Shown: positions 32,040-43,741 of the stretch, piece by piece
Layout: every line of letters starts with the position of its first letter
How positions within the stretch are numbered: position 1 is the first letter of the stretch
NCBI RefSeq assembly: GCF_904849725.1
Contig: NC_058521.1
Span: 429,926,676 to 429,990,675 of the forward strand
Reading direction: 5' to 3'
Length of the DNA stretch: 64,000 nt
Origin: Hordeum vulgare subsp. vulgare
Lineage: Eukaryota; Streptophyta; Magnoliopsida; Poales; Poaceae
Notes under the pieces: model-generated
What the model was told of the DNA's origin: nothing
Database searches by the model: none
What the model saw: the letters and a program-made list of their open reading frames with translations, nothing else
Program-made: the position numbers and the translations under genes

Positions 32040-34190
32040 TGTGCAACCCCGCCCGGGTCAAACATCTACACCACCATCAATGAGTTGACTCGGCGCGACC
32101 GACGCGGTCGTCTCCAAACACGTAGTCGTCACGTATTTGTCGAATTCACCCAGGGGCTCAGCCTTGCGGAAGAGTCAGCAAGCGGTGAAGACATCCTCGA
32201 CAACCACAACCATGACGGTGAGTCCGCAACGGGAGACATCGGATCCATCTTTCCCCTCAGTAACAATGTTGGAGAAGCTCCAAAGGAAGAAGCTGCCAGG
32301 GAACCATATGACCCGCCTCGGCAAGTCACTATTTACATGGTTGGAGTCGCGCCTGGACTAGAACCAGCCGCGACAGGAGCTACCAATGAGGCTGGTGGGT
32401 CAAGTAAAACGCCGACTCAAGCCATGAGTGACCTGGTGGCCGAGATGACTACACTCTTGGAGGATAGAGTCACGGAGGAGAACCGGGAAGAACGTAATGC
32501 AAAACTAGTGAAACTCAGGGCAGGGATGATCAAGGTTCAGAAATAGATTGATGCCAAAAACATTCGGATGGCAGAGATGCAGGCTCGAATTCATAATGAG
32601 TCAGAACGTCTACGAGTAGAAGCGTGGCAGCTTGGACTTCAACAACAGATCAATGAGGCGGTTCACATGAGGAGGTATCAATATTGGTTACCACCAGACG
32701 TAACACCGACGTGCCTATTTGCTAGTCCACGCAGCCCTGGTGCTGCACAGCCGGCTTAGGCGCATCCGCCTCATGCATCGCCACAACATTTTCACACATC
32801 ATAGGGTCATTTTTCCAACCACGTTGATAATATGTTGGCTGCGACGCGTCACTTGGAGGCGCTCCCTATACAAGGACACACCCCGATATAAAATGAAGCT
32901 AGGAACGACATTGAGATGCTGAAGACAACAGTGGCCCAACAGGTGCGATACTCATACTGTCGAGATCGAATGCACTCTACACCTTGTATCAGCCGGCATG
33001 TGGAGTCGCCGACTGTTTCCAGTAATGCACGGTGACAACAACCTTGGCTTTCCCCAACCCGGCTAGGATTATAGAATGCCCAATACTTGGTGGACACAAC
33101 AAGAGCCACCCGTCAGGTGGAGGCAGAAGCGGGGTAGGCGGCTCAACCGCATGTAGCGGAACCCCAGTCAGCAACACATGGAGCTAGAAGTAGCACCAGG
33201 ACGATCGGTATTCCATGCTTATCTCCACCTTTAGCAGTGAGCCCATTCCTAAAGACTTCAAAGGACCTCGCAAGGTGCCAAACTACACAGTAGATCTCGA
33301 TCCGGTGGCATGGATTGAAAGTTACGAGCTAGCCATGGACATGCTTGACGTCAGCAATGCGGTATGTGCAAACTATCCGACGATGATGTTAGAAGGCCCG
33401 ACTCGAACTTGTCCTAGAAATCTTACACTAACTCCATCAACACTTAGGCGGAGCTAAAAGAATGTTTCATAAAAAATCAAGGAACGTGCTAGCGCCTGAT
33501 GACAATTGTGGACCTCCAGCACTGCGTTCAGCGCACGGGCGAGTCCGCCCATCATTGGACTTGTTGGGTTGCAGAAATAATCCATTCATCACATAGTATA
33601 ACATCCTCGCAAGCAGTTCTGATCGTGGAGAAGAATTTTCATTTCCAGCCACTCGTGCTTAAGTTGGGTCGTTTGAAGCAAAAGACTCAAGGCATGGGCG
33701 ACTTGATTGACATTCTGACTAGGTATGCTGAGTCAGATGGCGCGAAAGACCCCAGGTCAGACAAGTACAAGACCAACAAGGGAAAGAAAGGAGAAGTGCC
33801 AAGGGTAACCAACAAAGTGGAAACCAGGGAAACCACAATAATAAACGAAAGCAGCGTGAGGGTGGTTGAGAGTTTGTGGCCAATACCAACACTGGGTTCA
33901 AACACCAGCGCCATTCCGGAGGGCCTTATAACGGTAATAAGCCACACAACGATGAAGAGGCACTCAAGGCACCCTGCCCAAAGCATAGCACTCAGGATAA
34001 GCCATCTAATAGTTCATGGGAAAATTGCTATAACATACAGGAGCTTAGAAATCAAGCCTTTGAGGACCACCTGGGGGCTAATGGTGGACATTCGGGCCAG
34101 TTTGGACAACCCGGCCCAAAAAGCAGATCGTCTAGAGGTTTCCCAAGGTTAGGATTTAACAAACCCGATGGCTCTAGGTCATATTATTAG
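32040..34190 (+). pseudogene. gag of element T
   Basis: The frame is open from about 32040 (YTTINELTRRDRRGR) to a TAG at 32544-32546. It reopens at 32568 with a coiled-coil-like charged segment. The conserved gag core follows: PIPKDFKGPRKVPNYTVDLD and WIESYELAMDMLDV (33215-33457), then the next frame from 33499 with QHCVQRTGESAHHWTCWVAE, LKLGRLKQKTQGMGDLIDIL and YAESDGAKDP. A Lys/Asn/Gln-rich tail follows; no intact zinc knuckle was identified. At least three frame changes or stops make it non-functional. Confidence 0.8.
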
Positions 34191-34358
34191 CACCAAGGAA
34201 ATACTGGTAATAGGCAGCGTTCTGACCAAGCAAATCAATAAAATAGCAATCAGTCTGGGTTTCAGAGCAACCCTAAACAGCTGAATAATGGTCAATACCA
34301 CATTTTCACCACCAATGGCTGCAAAGAGGATAGGAAGCGTAAGCAGACATCCATCGGT

Positions 34359-34930
34359 ATGATTGAGTCGGCAGTCCCCAGATATCTCAACTGGTCCGAG
34401 CAACCAATTGTTTGGAGCCGTGAGGATCACACGCCTCGGGTTGATATCCCGGGAGATCTGGCTTTGGTAGTAGCACCTCAGGTTGGTGGATACACCCTCA
34501 CAAAAGTCTTCATGGACGGAGGGAGCAGCATCAATATTTTATATTATGACACTTTCCGGAAGATGAACCTGCGGGACAACAGCTTGGAAACTTCGTCCAC
34601 AGTTTTTCATGGAATCGTTCCTGGGAAGTCAACATACACAGTTGGGCGGATCGACGTTAATGTTGCTTTTGGGGATGAACATAATTCCATATGTAAACCC
34701 AAAATGTTTGAGGTGGTGAAAATAAAGAGTCCTTATCATGCTCTCTTTGGAAGGCTGGTTTTTGCTTGGTTTATGGCCTGTCCTTGTTATATCTACCATA
34801 ACAGTAGGAGACAGCAGAAAGATAACTCAAGAATGCGAGGAAGGAGACGCGGCTTATGCTAAGTCGGCCTACGCTCCTCAAAAGATGAAATCCCTCACAG
34901 ACAACTCTGGTAAATCCTCTCTCAAGTAAG
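34359..34930 (+). pseudogene. Protease and start of the pol linker of element T
   Basis: The active-site region reads LTKVFMDGGSSINILYYDTF, where Tat-like proteases have L(M/V)DGGS(S/A). It is followed by RKMNLRDNSL and TVFHGIVPGKS. The next conserved block (YHALFGRLVFAWFMA) ends in a changed frame. In another frame, GDSRKITQECEEGDAAYAKS (to about 34925) is the linker that normally precedes reverse transcriptase. After that point nothing of pol is left, so a deletion joined this linker to 3' non-coding DNA. Confidence 0.8.
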
Positions 34931-35543
34931 CCACCAGTTTGAGTAATACGACTCGCCCAATTTTTTGGCCCTATCATACTAGGAGCTACCGGCTCATTAT
35001 CTTTTGTACTCATCCCCAAATTCTGTACATCCTTCTATGATATTTGAATCTAATAAAGCTTGTTTTTAGCCAAAATTTAAGCATTAGTTTTTTACCATCT
35101 AGTTCGTTATCTCAGGGCTACAAAGTTCAAATAAATTATCATGGTCAATACAATTAAGTCGGATAATGTGGGGGTTACCTGCCCGTGGGTTGTTTAGCAG
35201 TAATAGCATTGTCTTGTGCAATCCTATGGCGAGCCTTTCTATTTTGATCATAGGTCACTTGGGGGCTTCTAACTCAAAGAGTTCAGCTTCTTACCCTCCT
35301 GATCGGCAAAAACGCCACAAAATGATTAAACCCACGGGTATGTTTTGGCGACTCCGAAGAAGGTGACTCTATGTACTCTTGACTGATCAATCCATTATGG
35401 ACCCCGAATCAGCAAGGTTAAAACATGGGAATGTCATGTGAGAGCCGACTTATTGAAATCTAGGATAAATCATGGGTTATTATACCCACTTCGTTGAAGC
35501 AAGGCTAGGCCTCAAAAGTCAGTCTTTATTTTTTAACCGCGTC
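34931..35543 (+). other. Non-coding segment of element T up to the insertion of element H
   Basis: No gene is seen. The DNA is AT-rich and has phrases such as GGTCACTTGGGGGCTTCTAA, similar in style to 57890-58215 in the same element (CTTGGGGGCTA). It ends in GCGTC (35539-35543), the left target duplication of element H. Confidence 0.6.
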
Positions 35544-37086
35544 TAATACGTCTCCAATGTATCTATAATTTTTGATGGTTTCATGTTATTATCTTGTCAA
35601 ACTTTGGATGTTTTGTATGCCTTTTATATCTTTTTTGGGACTAACTTATTAACTCAGTGCCAAGTGCCAGTTCCTGTTTTTTCCGTGTTTTTGACCCTTT
35701 TCAGAGGAGGATTTTAAAGGGAGTCCAAATGGAACGAAACTTCCAAAAAGATTTCTCCGAAACAGAAGAAGATCGGGGGACTTGAGAACCAAGTCAGGGG
35801 GCCACCAGAGACCCCACAAGCCCCCTAGCCACGGCCAGGGGGCCCCGTGCCTCCCAGGATCGTGGGCTCCCTGGGCCTCCTCTGCCCTAGCTCCTTCGCC
35901 TATATATTCCCTAAAATCCCAGAAAAAATCAAGAGATCATCGAAAGTACTTTTCCACCACCGCAAGCTTCTGTCTCCGCAAGATCCCATTTGGGGCATGT
36001 TCTGGTGCCCTGCCGGAGGGAGATTCGGATACGGAGGGCTTCTCCATCAACACCACGACCTCTCTGATGATGCGTGAGAAGTTCACCATAGACCTACGGG
36101 TCCATAGCTAGTAGCTAGATGGCTTCTTCTCTCTCTTGGATCTTCAATACAAAGTTCTCCATGATCTTCATGGAGATCTATCCGATGTAATCTTCTTTTG
36201 AGGTGTGTTTGTCGAGATCCGATGAATTGTGGATTTATGATCATATTATCTATGAATCTTATTTGAGTTTCTTCTGATCTCTTATATGCATGATTTCATA
36301 TCCTTGTAATTCTCTTTGAGTTGTGGATTTTGTTTGGCCAGCTTGATCTATGATTCTTGCAATGGGAGAAGTGCTTGGTTTTGGGTTCATACCATGCGGT
36401 GACCTCACCCAGTGACAGAAGGGGTAGCGAGGCACACATCATGTTGTTGCCATCAAGGGTAAAAAGATGGGGTTTTCATCATTGGTTTCAGATTATCCCT
36501 CTACATCATGTTATCTTGCTTAAGGCGTTACTCTGTTCGTCATGAACTCAATACACTAGATGCATGCTGGATAGCGGTCGATGTGTGGAGTAATAGTAGT
36601 AGATGCAGAAAGTATCGGTCTACTTGTCTCGGACGTGATGCCTATATGTATGATCATTGCCTTAGATATCGTCATGACTTTGCGCGGTTTTATCAATTGC
36701 TCGACAGTAATTTTTCACGCACCGTAATATTTTCTATTTTGAGAGAAGCCTCTAGTGAACACTATGGCCCCCGGGTCTACTTCACATCATATTTTCAGCC
36801 TTACTCTTTTATTTCGTTGCACTTTCCGCCTTCAGATCTCACTTTGCAATCAATCTTGAAGGGATTGACAACCCCTTCATAGCGTTGGGTGCAAGCTCGT
36901 TTGTGTTTGCGCAGGTACTCTCGACTTGACGATATTCTCCTACTGGATTGATACCTTGGTTCTCAAACTAAGGGAAATACTTACTGCTCCTGTGCTGCAT
37001 CACCCTTTCCTCTTCAAGGGAAAAACCAACGCAAGCAAGTCTCCGTCAATGTGTCAATTTTTGGCGCTGTTGTTTGAGAAGTAGCA
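35544..37086 (+). repeat. 5' LTR of element H
   Basis: Starts TAATACGTCTCC (the 3' copy has TGATACG) and ends GAAGTAGCA. TATATATTC at 35901-35909 is a good TATA box, about 30 bp downstream of a partly decayed stem. I count roughly 40-45 substitutions in the first 800 bp against the 3' LTR, and fewer in the second half. Confidence 0.95.
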
Positions 37087-37095
37087 AAAAGATTT

Positions 37096-37114
37096 TTGGC
37101 GCCGTTGCCGAGGA
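37096..37114 (+). other. Primer binding site of element H (tRNA-Asp type)
   Basis: TGGCGCCGTTGCCGAGGAG, about nine bases after the LTR end, matches the complement of the tRNA-Asp 3' end (usual form TGGCGCCGTTGCCGGGGA). Athila- and Tat-group elements often use this primer. Confidence 0.75.
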
Positions 37115-37318
37115 GGATCAAGTCAAGAATTCATCCAAGTAAGTGTCGCAAACTCATCTCTTGCATTTACTTTTTTGTCTCTCGTTTTCCTCTCCCCCAC
37201 TTCTGAAAAAAAAACAAAAATTTACAAAAATATTTGCCTTTTTCGTTTGCCTTTCCTTTGCTTGTGTGCTATGTGCCTTCAATATGCTTGCATCTTCGCT
37301 TGCTGAAAATCTAGTGAT

Positions 37319-37651
37319 ATGGATCCTCACCCACTTGCTAATCTCTTTAAGATATCCACTTATGTGGAACCAATTGCTAGTGAGTTGAGTGCACTTGACT
37401 TTCTCTATGGAGTTTTGCTTGAGATGCGTGAATCTGAAAATCGTGATGAAGAAATTTATGAAATGATTCACGAGGGCTCCTTGAATGAAAAGCATGATTG
37501 CAATGATTTCATTATAAATTTTATTAATGACAATCGTGCTAAAAATATGCAAAACCCTAAGCTTGGGGATGCTAGTGTTGCTATTTCCACTACTTGTTGC
37601 AATGATCGTGATTGGTGTGATAATTTTTCTTATGATCCTTACATTCCTTAG
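37319..37651 (+). CDS. Short unknown frame of element H, cut by the Copia insertion
   Basis: It starts with ATG (MDPHPLANLFKISTYVEPIA) and stays open for 110 codons, acidic and rich in Asn, Asp and Glu. The end (DWCDNFSYDPYIP, then TAG) falls at the junction with Copia LTR sequence, so the original protein was probably longer. The sequence CTAAGCTTGGGGATGC, the polypurine motif of the family, lies inside it near 37558. No domain recognised. Confidence 0.45.
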   Translation: MDPHPLANLFKISTYVEPIASELSALDFLYGVLLEMRESENRDEEIYEMIHEGSLNEKHDCNDFIINFINDNRAKNMQNPKLGDASVAISTTCCNDRDWCDNFSYDPYIP

Positions 37652-37750
37652 CGACTTATCGATCCTGTGTACACTCAAGAACACATTAGATACTTAACCT
37701 ATAAGTCTTCAAACCACCAAAATCACTAAGGGGCACTAGATGCACTTACA
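37652..37750 (-). repeat. Remnant of the 3' LTR of element X
   Basis: About 100 bp match the outer ends of the LTRs at 43667 and 52497 (CACTAGATGCACTTACA on the plus strand). The remaining 950 bp or so are missing, and the sequence joins element H directly. Confidence 0.85.
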
Positions 37751-37768
37751 ATTTCCCCCTTTTTGGTG
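37751..37768 (-). other. Polypurine tract of element X
   Basis: CACCAAAAAGGGGGAAAT on the minus strand lies directly before the LTR start TGTAAGTGC. Element Y has the same site, with GGGGGAGAT, at 43668-43685. Confidence 0.85.
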
Positions 37769-38257
37769 GTTGATGACAATTAGGTTAAGTCTTCAACGGG
37801 AATAAAAATATGAAGTGTAAATACTCATTTGAGGAATTTTAAATCAAGATTCAGAGAGACTCCCCCTGAAGATGTGCATATCTTGAGGATTTTGCTTTTC
37901 ACAACGAATGCATATTGATGATTTATAGCATGGAGATCTCCCCCTGAGTCTTGTAAATCATGCATACATACGATATATACTATGAAGAAATTGAGGATGC
38001 ATGATGAAAAATGGTATCTGACAAATTCCAGCATGCATGCATTAAAAAGTTGAGGAATAAGCATGCGAAGAAAAACGTTCAAAATCGTCAGAGTACCATC
38101 GGGCTTAAGTTACAACTCATTACATAAAACACTTAAGAAGAGCCAAGAGTTTGTAACTTAAATAAATTTTATAAGCCCCCAAAATATCCCGCGTGAAGAC
38201 TAACTCTCAAGTTTCTCCCCCTTTGTCATCAAGTGACAAAAAGGGACAAACTGAGGA

Positions 38258-41200
38258 CTAACGTCCGTGAAGACTTTCACTTCTTGGAAGTTGAGGAAGA
38301 CTCGTGAGGATTCTTGGGAGCAGACTTCCTCCTTGGACCGGTGGCAGTGTCTTGTTGATCTTCATCTGACTCAGCAGTGCGGAATGAAGAAAACGAACTG
38401 TCCTCAAGGTCTGGAACTGGAATTGGCCTGAATTTCTTCGTTGGTGGCCACGACCAGTCGAAGTCCTGCTCAAACTCCAATTCTTCAAGTTATGCTGGAG
38501 TCTTCAAATGAGCTAGTGTGGCCCAGGTGCGATCAAAAACCTCATTAAGACAATGATGGTTAATCTTCACATCATTCTGCATTTCATTGAGGGTTTTCAC
38601 AATGGCGCCGAACTAGCGTTTGACCCACTTGTGATTCCGATCCACCTTCTAGTGAGGACTGAGAAGAAGCTCTCTGGTATTCATCACCCTAGGAGCAACA
38701 GGACTTGGAGGATGGGTTTCAGTGTCATCCCATGAGGAATAAGCTGCTGGCTCTCGGAACTGGCCATCAAGAATCCTTCGTCAATGACAGACTTGCCTTT
38801 TCCTTCAACGGGCTCGAAAGTCTCCTTGTTGACCCTTAGAGGAGGCGTATAATTGATATGATTGTTCAAATCTGTGTGATAGTTGATGCCTAACGTGCGT
38901 CTGATGAATCTCATGATCCATGGAGCGTAAATCTTCAGGTCAAAAGGGGCCATAGCATTTTTTGCGAGAGTCCTCAAGAACAAATCATGGATGTTGATGG
39001 GAATGCCATGTGTGATGTTGAAGAAGATATTTTTCATGATGCCGACTATGTCTTCTACATCATCATGACCCTTGATTGGCGCAAGAATGCTGCAAAGGAT
39101 TCTGTAAACCGTCTTGGGTTCATATTTCAGATCATGGACCAGGAAGGTAGTTCTTGGTGGTTGCCCCTTAGCCAAAGGCTTCATGAGGACTTCCATCAGC
39201 TTGTTTGCCAGCTCACGTTCATCATATAGCTTTACTGCCTTCTCTGAGGGAATTGACACAGGCAATTCACGCAGCAGCTCATTGACAGGAGCCTTGAAGT
39301 GTGTGTTCTGCGTCATCCAATCCAGCACCCATGTGTTGATGTCTGTTGGATCTCCAGAGATGTGCATAGTTGCATAGAATTGAAGAATGATTTCACTATT
39401 CCAATCACAGATATATGAGCACATAGGGAGGAGTCCTGCTTCATAAAGTACGTTGAGGACTGGGGCGAAGCATGGAATTTCTTCAAGCTCAACATGAGGA
39501 ATGTACATGTGCTGGAAAATCTTGTTTCTTCCACACAACACAGAGGCGTAGTAGTTGAGCTGTGTCTGGTCCAAAACTTCAGATGCCTGATGCGAGGCTT
39601 GTCATAGGGATTTTCTCCGATGAAGAGCATGCGTTCTTCAAAGAAGGATAGCTTTTGAAACTTTGGTCGCTTGGAGAACGGTTGTCGTTGCATCGGCTGA
39701 AGATTTTGCGTCTTAACTTGAGGAGACATAATCATTGCAGTTTCTGGGTTGAGGACGACAAGGGCATTCTCTGGATCTGGTGCATTGTCCTGAGCATGTT
39801 CCTCAGGTTGAGGGATTTCATTTGCTTGTGCTTCGGACTGAGGAGCATGCTCAGGTTGAGCAATGTAATCAACCGGAGCTTCTTGTTGAGGGATTTGCTC
39901 TGGAGGAGGAATTGGTTCATCCTGAGCCTCGGGTTGAGGATTTTTCTCTGGAGGAGGAATTGGGTCAGCCTGAGCCTCGGGTTGAGGGTTCCGCTCAGGA
40001 TTTTGAATTTCATCAGGCTGTGGATTTTCACTTTGTTTTTCCTCAGCTTGAGGAGCTTGCTTTGGGGAGGAGCCAGATTCATCACCCGATGCAGCTGATC
40101 CTTGTGCAGTTTCCTCAGGAGGAATGAAGGACTGAGGACTATCATCAATGCGAAATTCTTCATCAGTATGTTCCTCAGATTCAGCATTCTTCATTTCCTC
40201 ATCAGCGCGATGCTCCTTGTCTTCGCTCTCGAAGGGAGTCATCTCATATGATGGAGCAACGTTGAGAGGCACAGGATCCACAGGTGCATTTTCTTCAAGA
40301 GCTTTGAGGTGCTTGGCCTCCGTGGATTCTTTTGCTGAGGATGCTTTTCTCTTCTTGGCTTCCTTTTCAGCAGCTCTAGTCTTCTTCACGTCTGATGCAG
40401 ACGGAGTCATTTTCTTCACCTTTGAAGCTTTTGGTGAAGGCGTTTTCTCTGCTGAAGCAGTTTCATCAGCTGGAGCAGAGTCCTCAGCTGGCTTAGAAGC
40501 AGCTGGAGCAGGGTCACCAGCTGTAGGAGAATCATCAGCTGGATTTTCTTTGGCAATTTCCTCAATAGCCGGTTCATCAGCGCGGCTTTCTTGAGGGATT
40601 TCCTTAGCATGAGCAGTTTCATCAGCTGGTTCTTCAATCAGAGATTGAGGTGTTGGTACTGGAGGGGCAGCCTTCTTGTTGTAATCATCAACTGCGTCAG
40701 TGGCAAATTTTATGAAATTGTTTTTGAGACTTTGACGATTAGAGAGCTTAGTGTACTTGTCAGTCAAAGTCTTCAATTCAGCCTTTGCAACCTTAGCCTG
40801 TTTGGCTTGCTGCTCTTTCCACTTGGACTCGTTGATGAACGTGGCCACCATGTGGCTGATGCCTGGGGGAAGCTTCAAATCATCGATTGGACTATTGGGG
40901 TACTCATACGAGATGTTGATGTAATCCAGGAGGAATTTTGGGTCCATGGCCAGAGGAATGGAGCTGCCAGAAGCTTGAGCTACACTCTCCTGCTTATTTC
41001 TGATGATGGCTTGTAGAGTATCATCATCAAATTCATCACTACCTTCTGACGCAGAAGGAACTTTGATGATTTTGCTTGGGCTTGGTCTTGTTCCTCTCCC
41101 AGCAGTCACCTTAGTCTTTAGGGGAGTCGATGAAGACTTTGTCTCGGAGCTTGTTGCAGACGGGACTGAGTAGCTGGAGACAGTGGGCAGTTGCTTCACT

Positions 41201-41892
41201 ATCTGCTTATGTTCAGGCGTTGAAGCCTTTGGTGGTGCTGAGGGTTTTGGAGTTGATGTTGGTGCAGCTTTTTGAAGCATTTTCTCTTGAGACTTTGAAG
41301 CCTTTGGTTTTGGTGGCACGGACTTCCTTTGAGGAATGGCCGTACCAGAAGTCTCAGCTGCAAAGGAAGTGGCGGCAGTTGCAGCAGCAGCAGATTCTTC
41401 ATTGAATTTTCTCATAGCATCTTCTGCTTGCTTCTGAAGCTTTGACAAGTGTTTTGAGTTTTCCTCAGGATAGTCATCAATTGTATTGAGGCTTGAGGGG
41501 TGTGCATCCTGATAATCCTGAAGAGGAGGCCGTTTGCCAGGAGGCTTCAGAGCGAATTTCTTCGCATACTTGGGAGTTACGAATCTGTACTCTTTCCACT
41601 CCTTAGCCCATCGGCGTTCTATCTTTTAATGCCTTATCTTCCACTTGGGCATAGATTATTGCTCATCAGGTGTGTAGTATTCTAGGTATATATCCTCAGG
41701 GATATCTATGGCAGTGTTCTGCTCGAGCTTCTTGCTACCCTTTTGCTTCCTTTCATCTTCCATTTTCTTCAACAGAGGCTTTTGCTGAGGAAATTGAACT
41801 CTTGAGGATTCTGATGAAACTTGCAGATTTTCTTCAAGAAACGGTGCAAATGAGTTAAGTTGATGAGAACCTAGAGATTCATCAGCTGACAT
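38258..41892 (-). pseudogene. Extra gene of Copia element X (after pol, unknown function)
   Basis: The start ATG at 41892 (MSADESLGSHQLNSFAPF) follows a splice acceptor at 41901-41902. The first part stops at 41656. From 41448 a 711-codon stretch is open: Ala/Ser/Lys-rich, then a long acidic Pro/Glu region with repeats of P-Q-x-E-A-Q, ending in a globular part. A frameshift near 39575 moves this part to 39574-38684 (VELEEIPCFAPVLNVLYEAG, ILQFYATMHISGDPTDINTW, FLVHDLKYEPKTVYRI). The C-terminus continues to about 38258. Lys-rich clusters (EKEAKKRKASSAKES) suggest nuclear entry. The place after pol is where SIRE-type elements carry an env-like frame, but I see no signal peptide or membrane segment. 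The globular part may be the putative plant transposon domain. Confidence 0.7.
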
Positions 41893-41900
41893 GTTTGTAC

Positions 41901-42229
41901 CTGTGAACAGAGTATAGTTGCGAGGAATTTGGAGAGGTCATATGCGTTCTCAGATTTGATGAATTGATTTTTTTTTGAAAGTTGAGGAATTTGACCAGTG
42001 GTTGAGGGATTTGTCTAAGCACACTGTTCTTGGTTCAAGAGTTGTACAAATTCAAAATTTTGCAAAATTGAGGAATCTCATGAAAATCTTAGATGCTTAG
42101 TGAAGTTCATCAACAGTTGAGGAATTAGCACAAAACAGAAACTGATGGATACTTGAGGAAAAACACATTTCACATCTCTAAGGTAAAATAGCAGATCAAA
42201 AGAGCTGTAAAAATAGGGTTTTTATTTAC
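41901..42229 (-). other. Probable 5'-UTR intron of the extra gene of element X
   Basis: On the minus strand the donor is CTAGG|GTAAAT and the acceptor TTCACAG|GTACAAAC, eight bases before the start codon. The 329-nt segment is AT-rich, unlike the GC-rich leader before it. Element Y has the same donor (48199) but its acceptor is mutated to CACACATAC. Confidence 0.6.
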
Positions 42230-42500
42230 CCTAGATGGAGCGCACGAAGAACAGAGAAGGAAGTAGCAGTAGATGCTCTTTGGTGCGAGTCCAATTCGCC
42301 CTAACTCGGCAACAGAGGATAGCTACGGCAGCGGCGGACGAAGATGGACCCGTTCCGGCGTGGTTTCGGCGATGGAGATATCAAGGCAGTCAAGCTTTTC
42401 CTTGCCGGTGTCGAGACTTCTAGCAGTGGCGCTAGGGCTTTTGAGCTTTGCTGTAGTAGGACGATGGGACGAAGAAGATATTACCGAAGGGAGATGTGGA

Positions 42501-42584
42501 AATATTTATAGCCATGCGGTAACTGTTGGCGCGAAAGTATCGGACCAAATAGCCCCTGTCTCTATGTCTCCGCAGGACACGTGT
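42501..42584 (-). promoter_or_regulatory. Promoter-like region of the extra gene, element X
   Basis: On the minus strand, in order: ACACGTGT (G-box, 42584-42577), TTTCGCGCC (E2F-like, 42536-42528) and TATAAATATT (42510-42501). Element Y keeps all three at 48555-48548, about 48507-48499 and 48481-48473 with the same order and similar spacing. Confidence 0.6.
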
Positions 42585-42609
42585 AGCCCACAACCGAACA
42601 GGTGGAGAT

Positions 42610-43667
42610 TGAAAGTGCGTTATATTGACTAGAGGGGGTGAATAGGAGATTTTTCGAATTTCGTCACTGAGGAAATTCCTCACTGATGACTAACTTACAA
42701 CGGAAACAGTAAAGGATTAGGAGTGCAAAGTTTCACTACAGTAGTTTTTCAGGATGAAGAATATGAAAACAGTTTGCACAGTATGCAGGCACGCAAAAAA
42801 CAGATGAGGATTAACTTGCGTGAAGAATTTGGGGTTGAGGAATTTCAGAGAAAGTCTTCAGCAAATTCTTCAAACAGTGACAGTGAAAATCATCAACACA
42901 CAATCTGAGGAATATAAAGAGTTGAGGAAATAGAACCCGTTTCACACTGAAGACAAATGGTATCTGACGAATTACTCTCGAATACTCTGAGGAATTTGGT
43001 GTTTGGGGTATTTCCTCACTTATAAATTACTCTCGAATACTCTGAGGAATTTGGGTTGCTCTTATGACAAGTGTCAGTTTCTAACGGAGCAGCCAACCAG
43101 CTAATTGTTGTGGGGGTGGCTATTTATAGCCTCAGAGCATCCTGACATGATTTGACATTAATGCCCTTAAATAATATGACCGTTGGTGTGGATAAGATCA
43201 ATGATGTGGCGTGGCTATCGATAACGGTCGGGACCCTCAACTGTGAGAGTCCTCATGTCTCTCATATTCCTCACTTACGGCTTTTGGTAGGATTAGGCTT
43301 GGGTTGAGCATCATGAGGAAATTCATTCCAATGTGTTACCTTGACCCCCTTTAACAGTACGGTGTTCCTATTACTCAAGTGCGAAGAAAATATAATAGAA
43401 AGGATAAATCTTCATGCTTCAAAGTCTTCAGATTGATTTTCTTAAGGACACACCAAATTTCTCAATTTCAATATCTTCATGAGGAATATCAATTTCATCG
43501 GAAATTCTTCGCGGTTCAATTCTTCAGCTTCAGACCAATTTCTTCATCGAATATTTCAAACTGCTCGGCGACTTATAGATCTCGTGTACACTCATGAACA
43601 CATTAGATACTTAACCTCTAAGTCCTCAAACCACCAAAATCACCAAGGGGCACTAGATGCACTTAAA
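42610..43667 (-). repeat. 3' LTR of element Y (about 1058 bp)
   Basis: On the minus strand it starts TTTAAGTGCATCTAGTGCC (canonical TGTAAG) and ends CACCCCCTCTAGTCAATATA followed by ACGCACTTTCA. An internal duplication of about 60 bp (ATTACTCTCGAATACTCTGA at 42981 and 43024) is not shared with the LTR at 51700-52497. The neighbouring bases on the X side are GAGAT (42605-42609), which should be the target duplication, but no partner is found. Confidence 0.85.
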
Positions 43668-43741
43668 ATCTCCCCCTTTTTGGTGGTTGATGACAATTAG
43701 GTTAAGTCTTCAACGGGAATAAACATATGAAGTGTAAATAC

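Larger units (their letters stand above)
37652..42609 (-). mobile_element. Element X: 3' part of a reverse-oriented Copia element
   Basis: Read on the minus strand it contains the promoter-like region and the whole extra gene, a polypurine tract and only the first 100 bp or so of the 3' LTR. It has no gag or pol. It ends at 42609, where the 3' LTR of element Y begins. The start of X's 3' LTR (TGTAAGTGCATC on the minus strand, 37750) is clear. The rest of that LTR and the left target duplication are deleted. Confidence 0.82.

Noticed and set aside
37143..37684. Overlapping frames of 81 and 176 codons near the start of element H
   Set aside because: They overlap the primer-site leader and the plausible plus-strand frame at 37319; no signature.
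39655..41405. Several plus-strand frames of 90-150 codons opposite the extra gene of X
   Set aside because: They mirror the biased codons (Glu, Ala, Pro) of the minus-strand gene; the minus-strand protein is shared with Y.
38258..41892. Extra gene of X as a true retroviral envelope
   Set aside because: No signal peptide, no transmembrane segment and no Cys-rich ectodomain; Lys-rich and acidic regions point rather to a nuclear or cytosolic protein.
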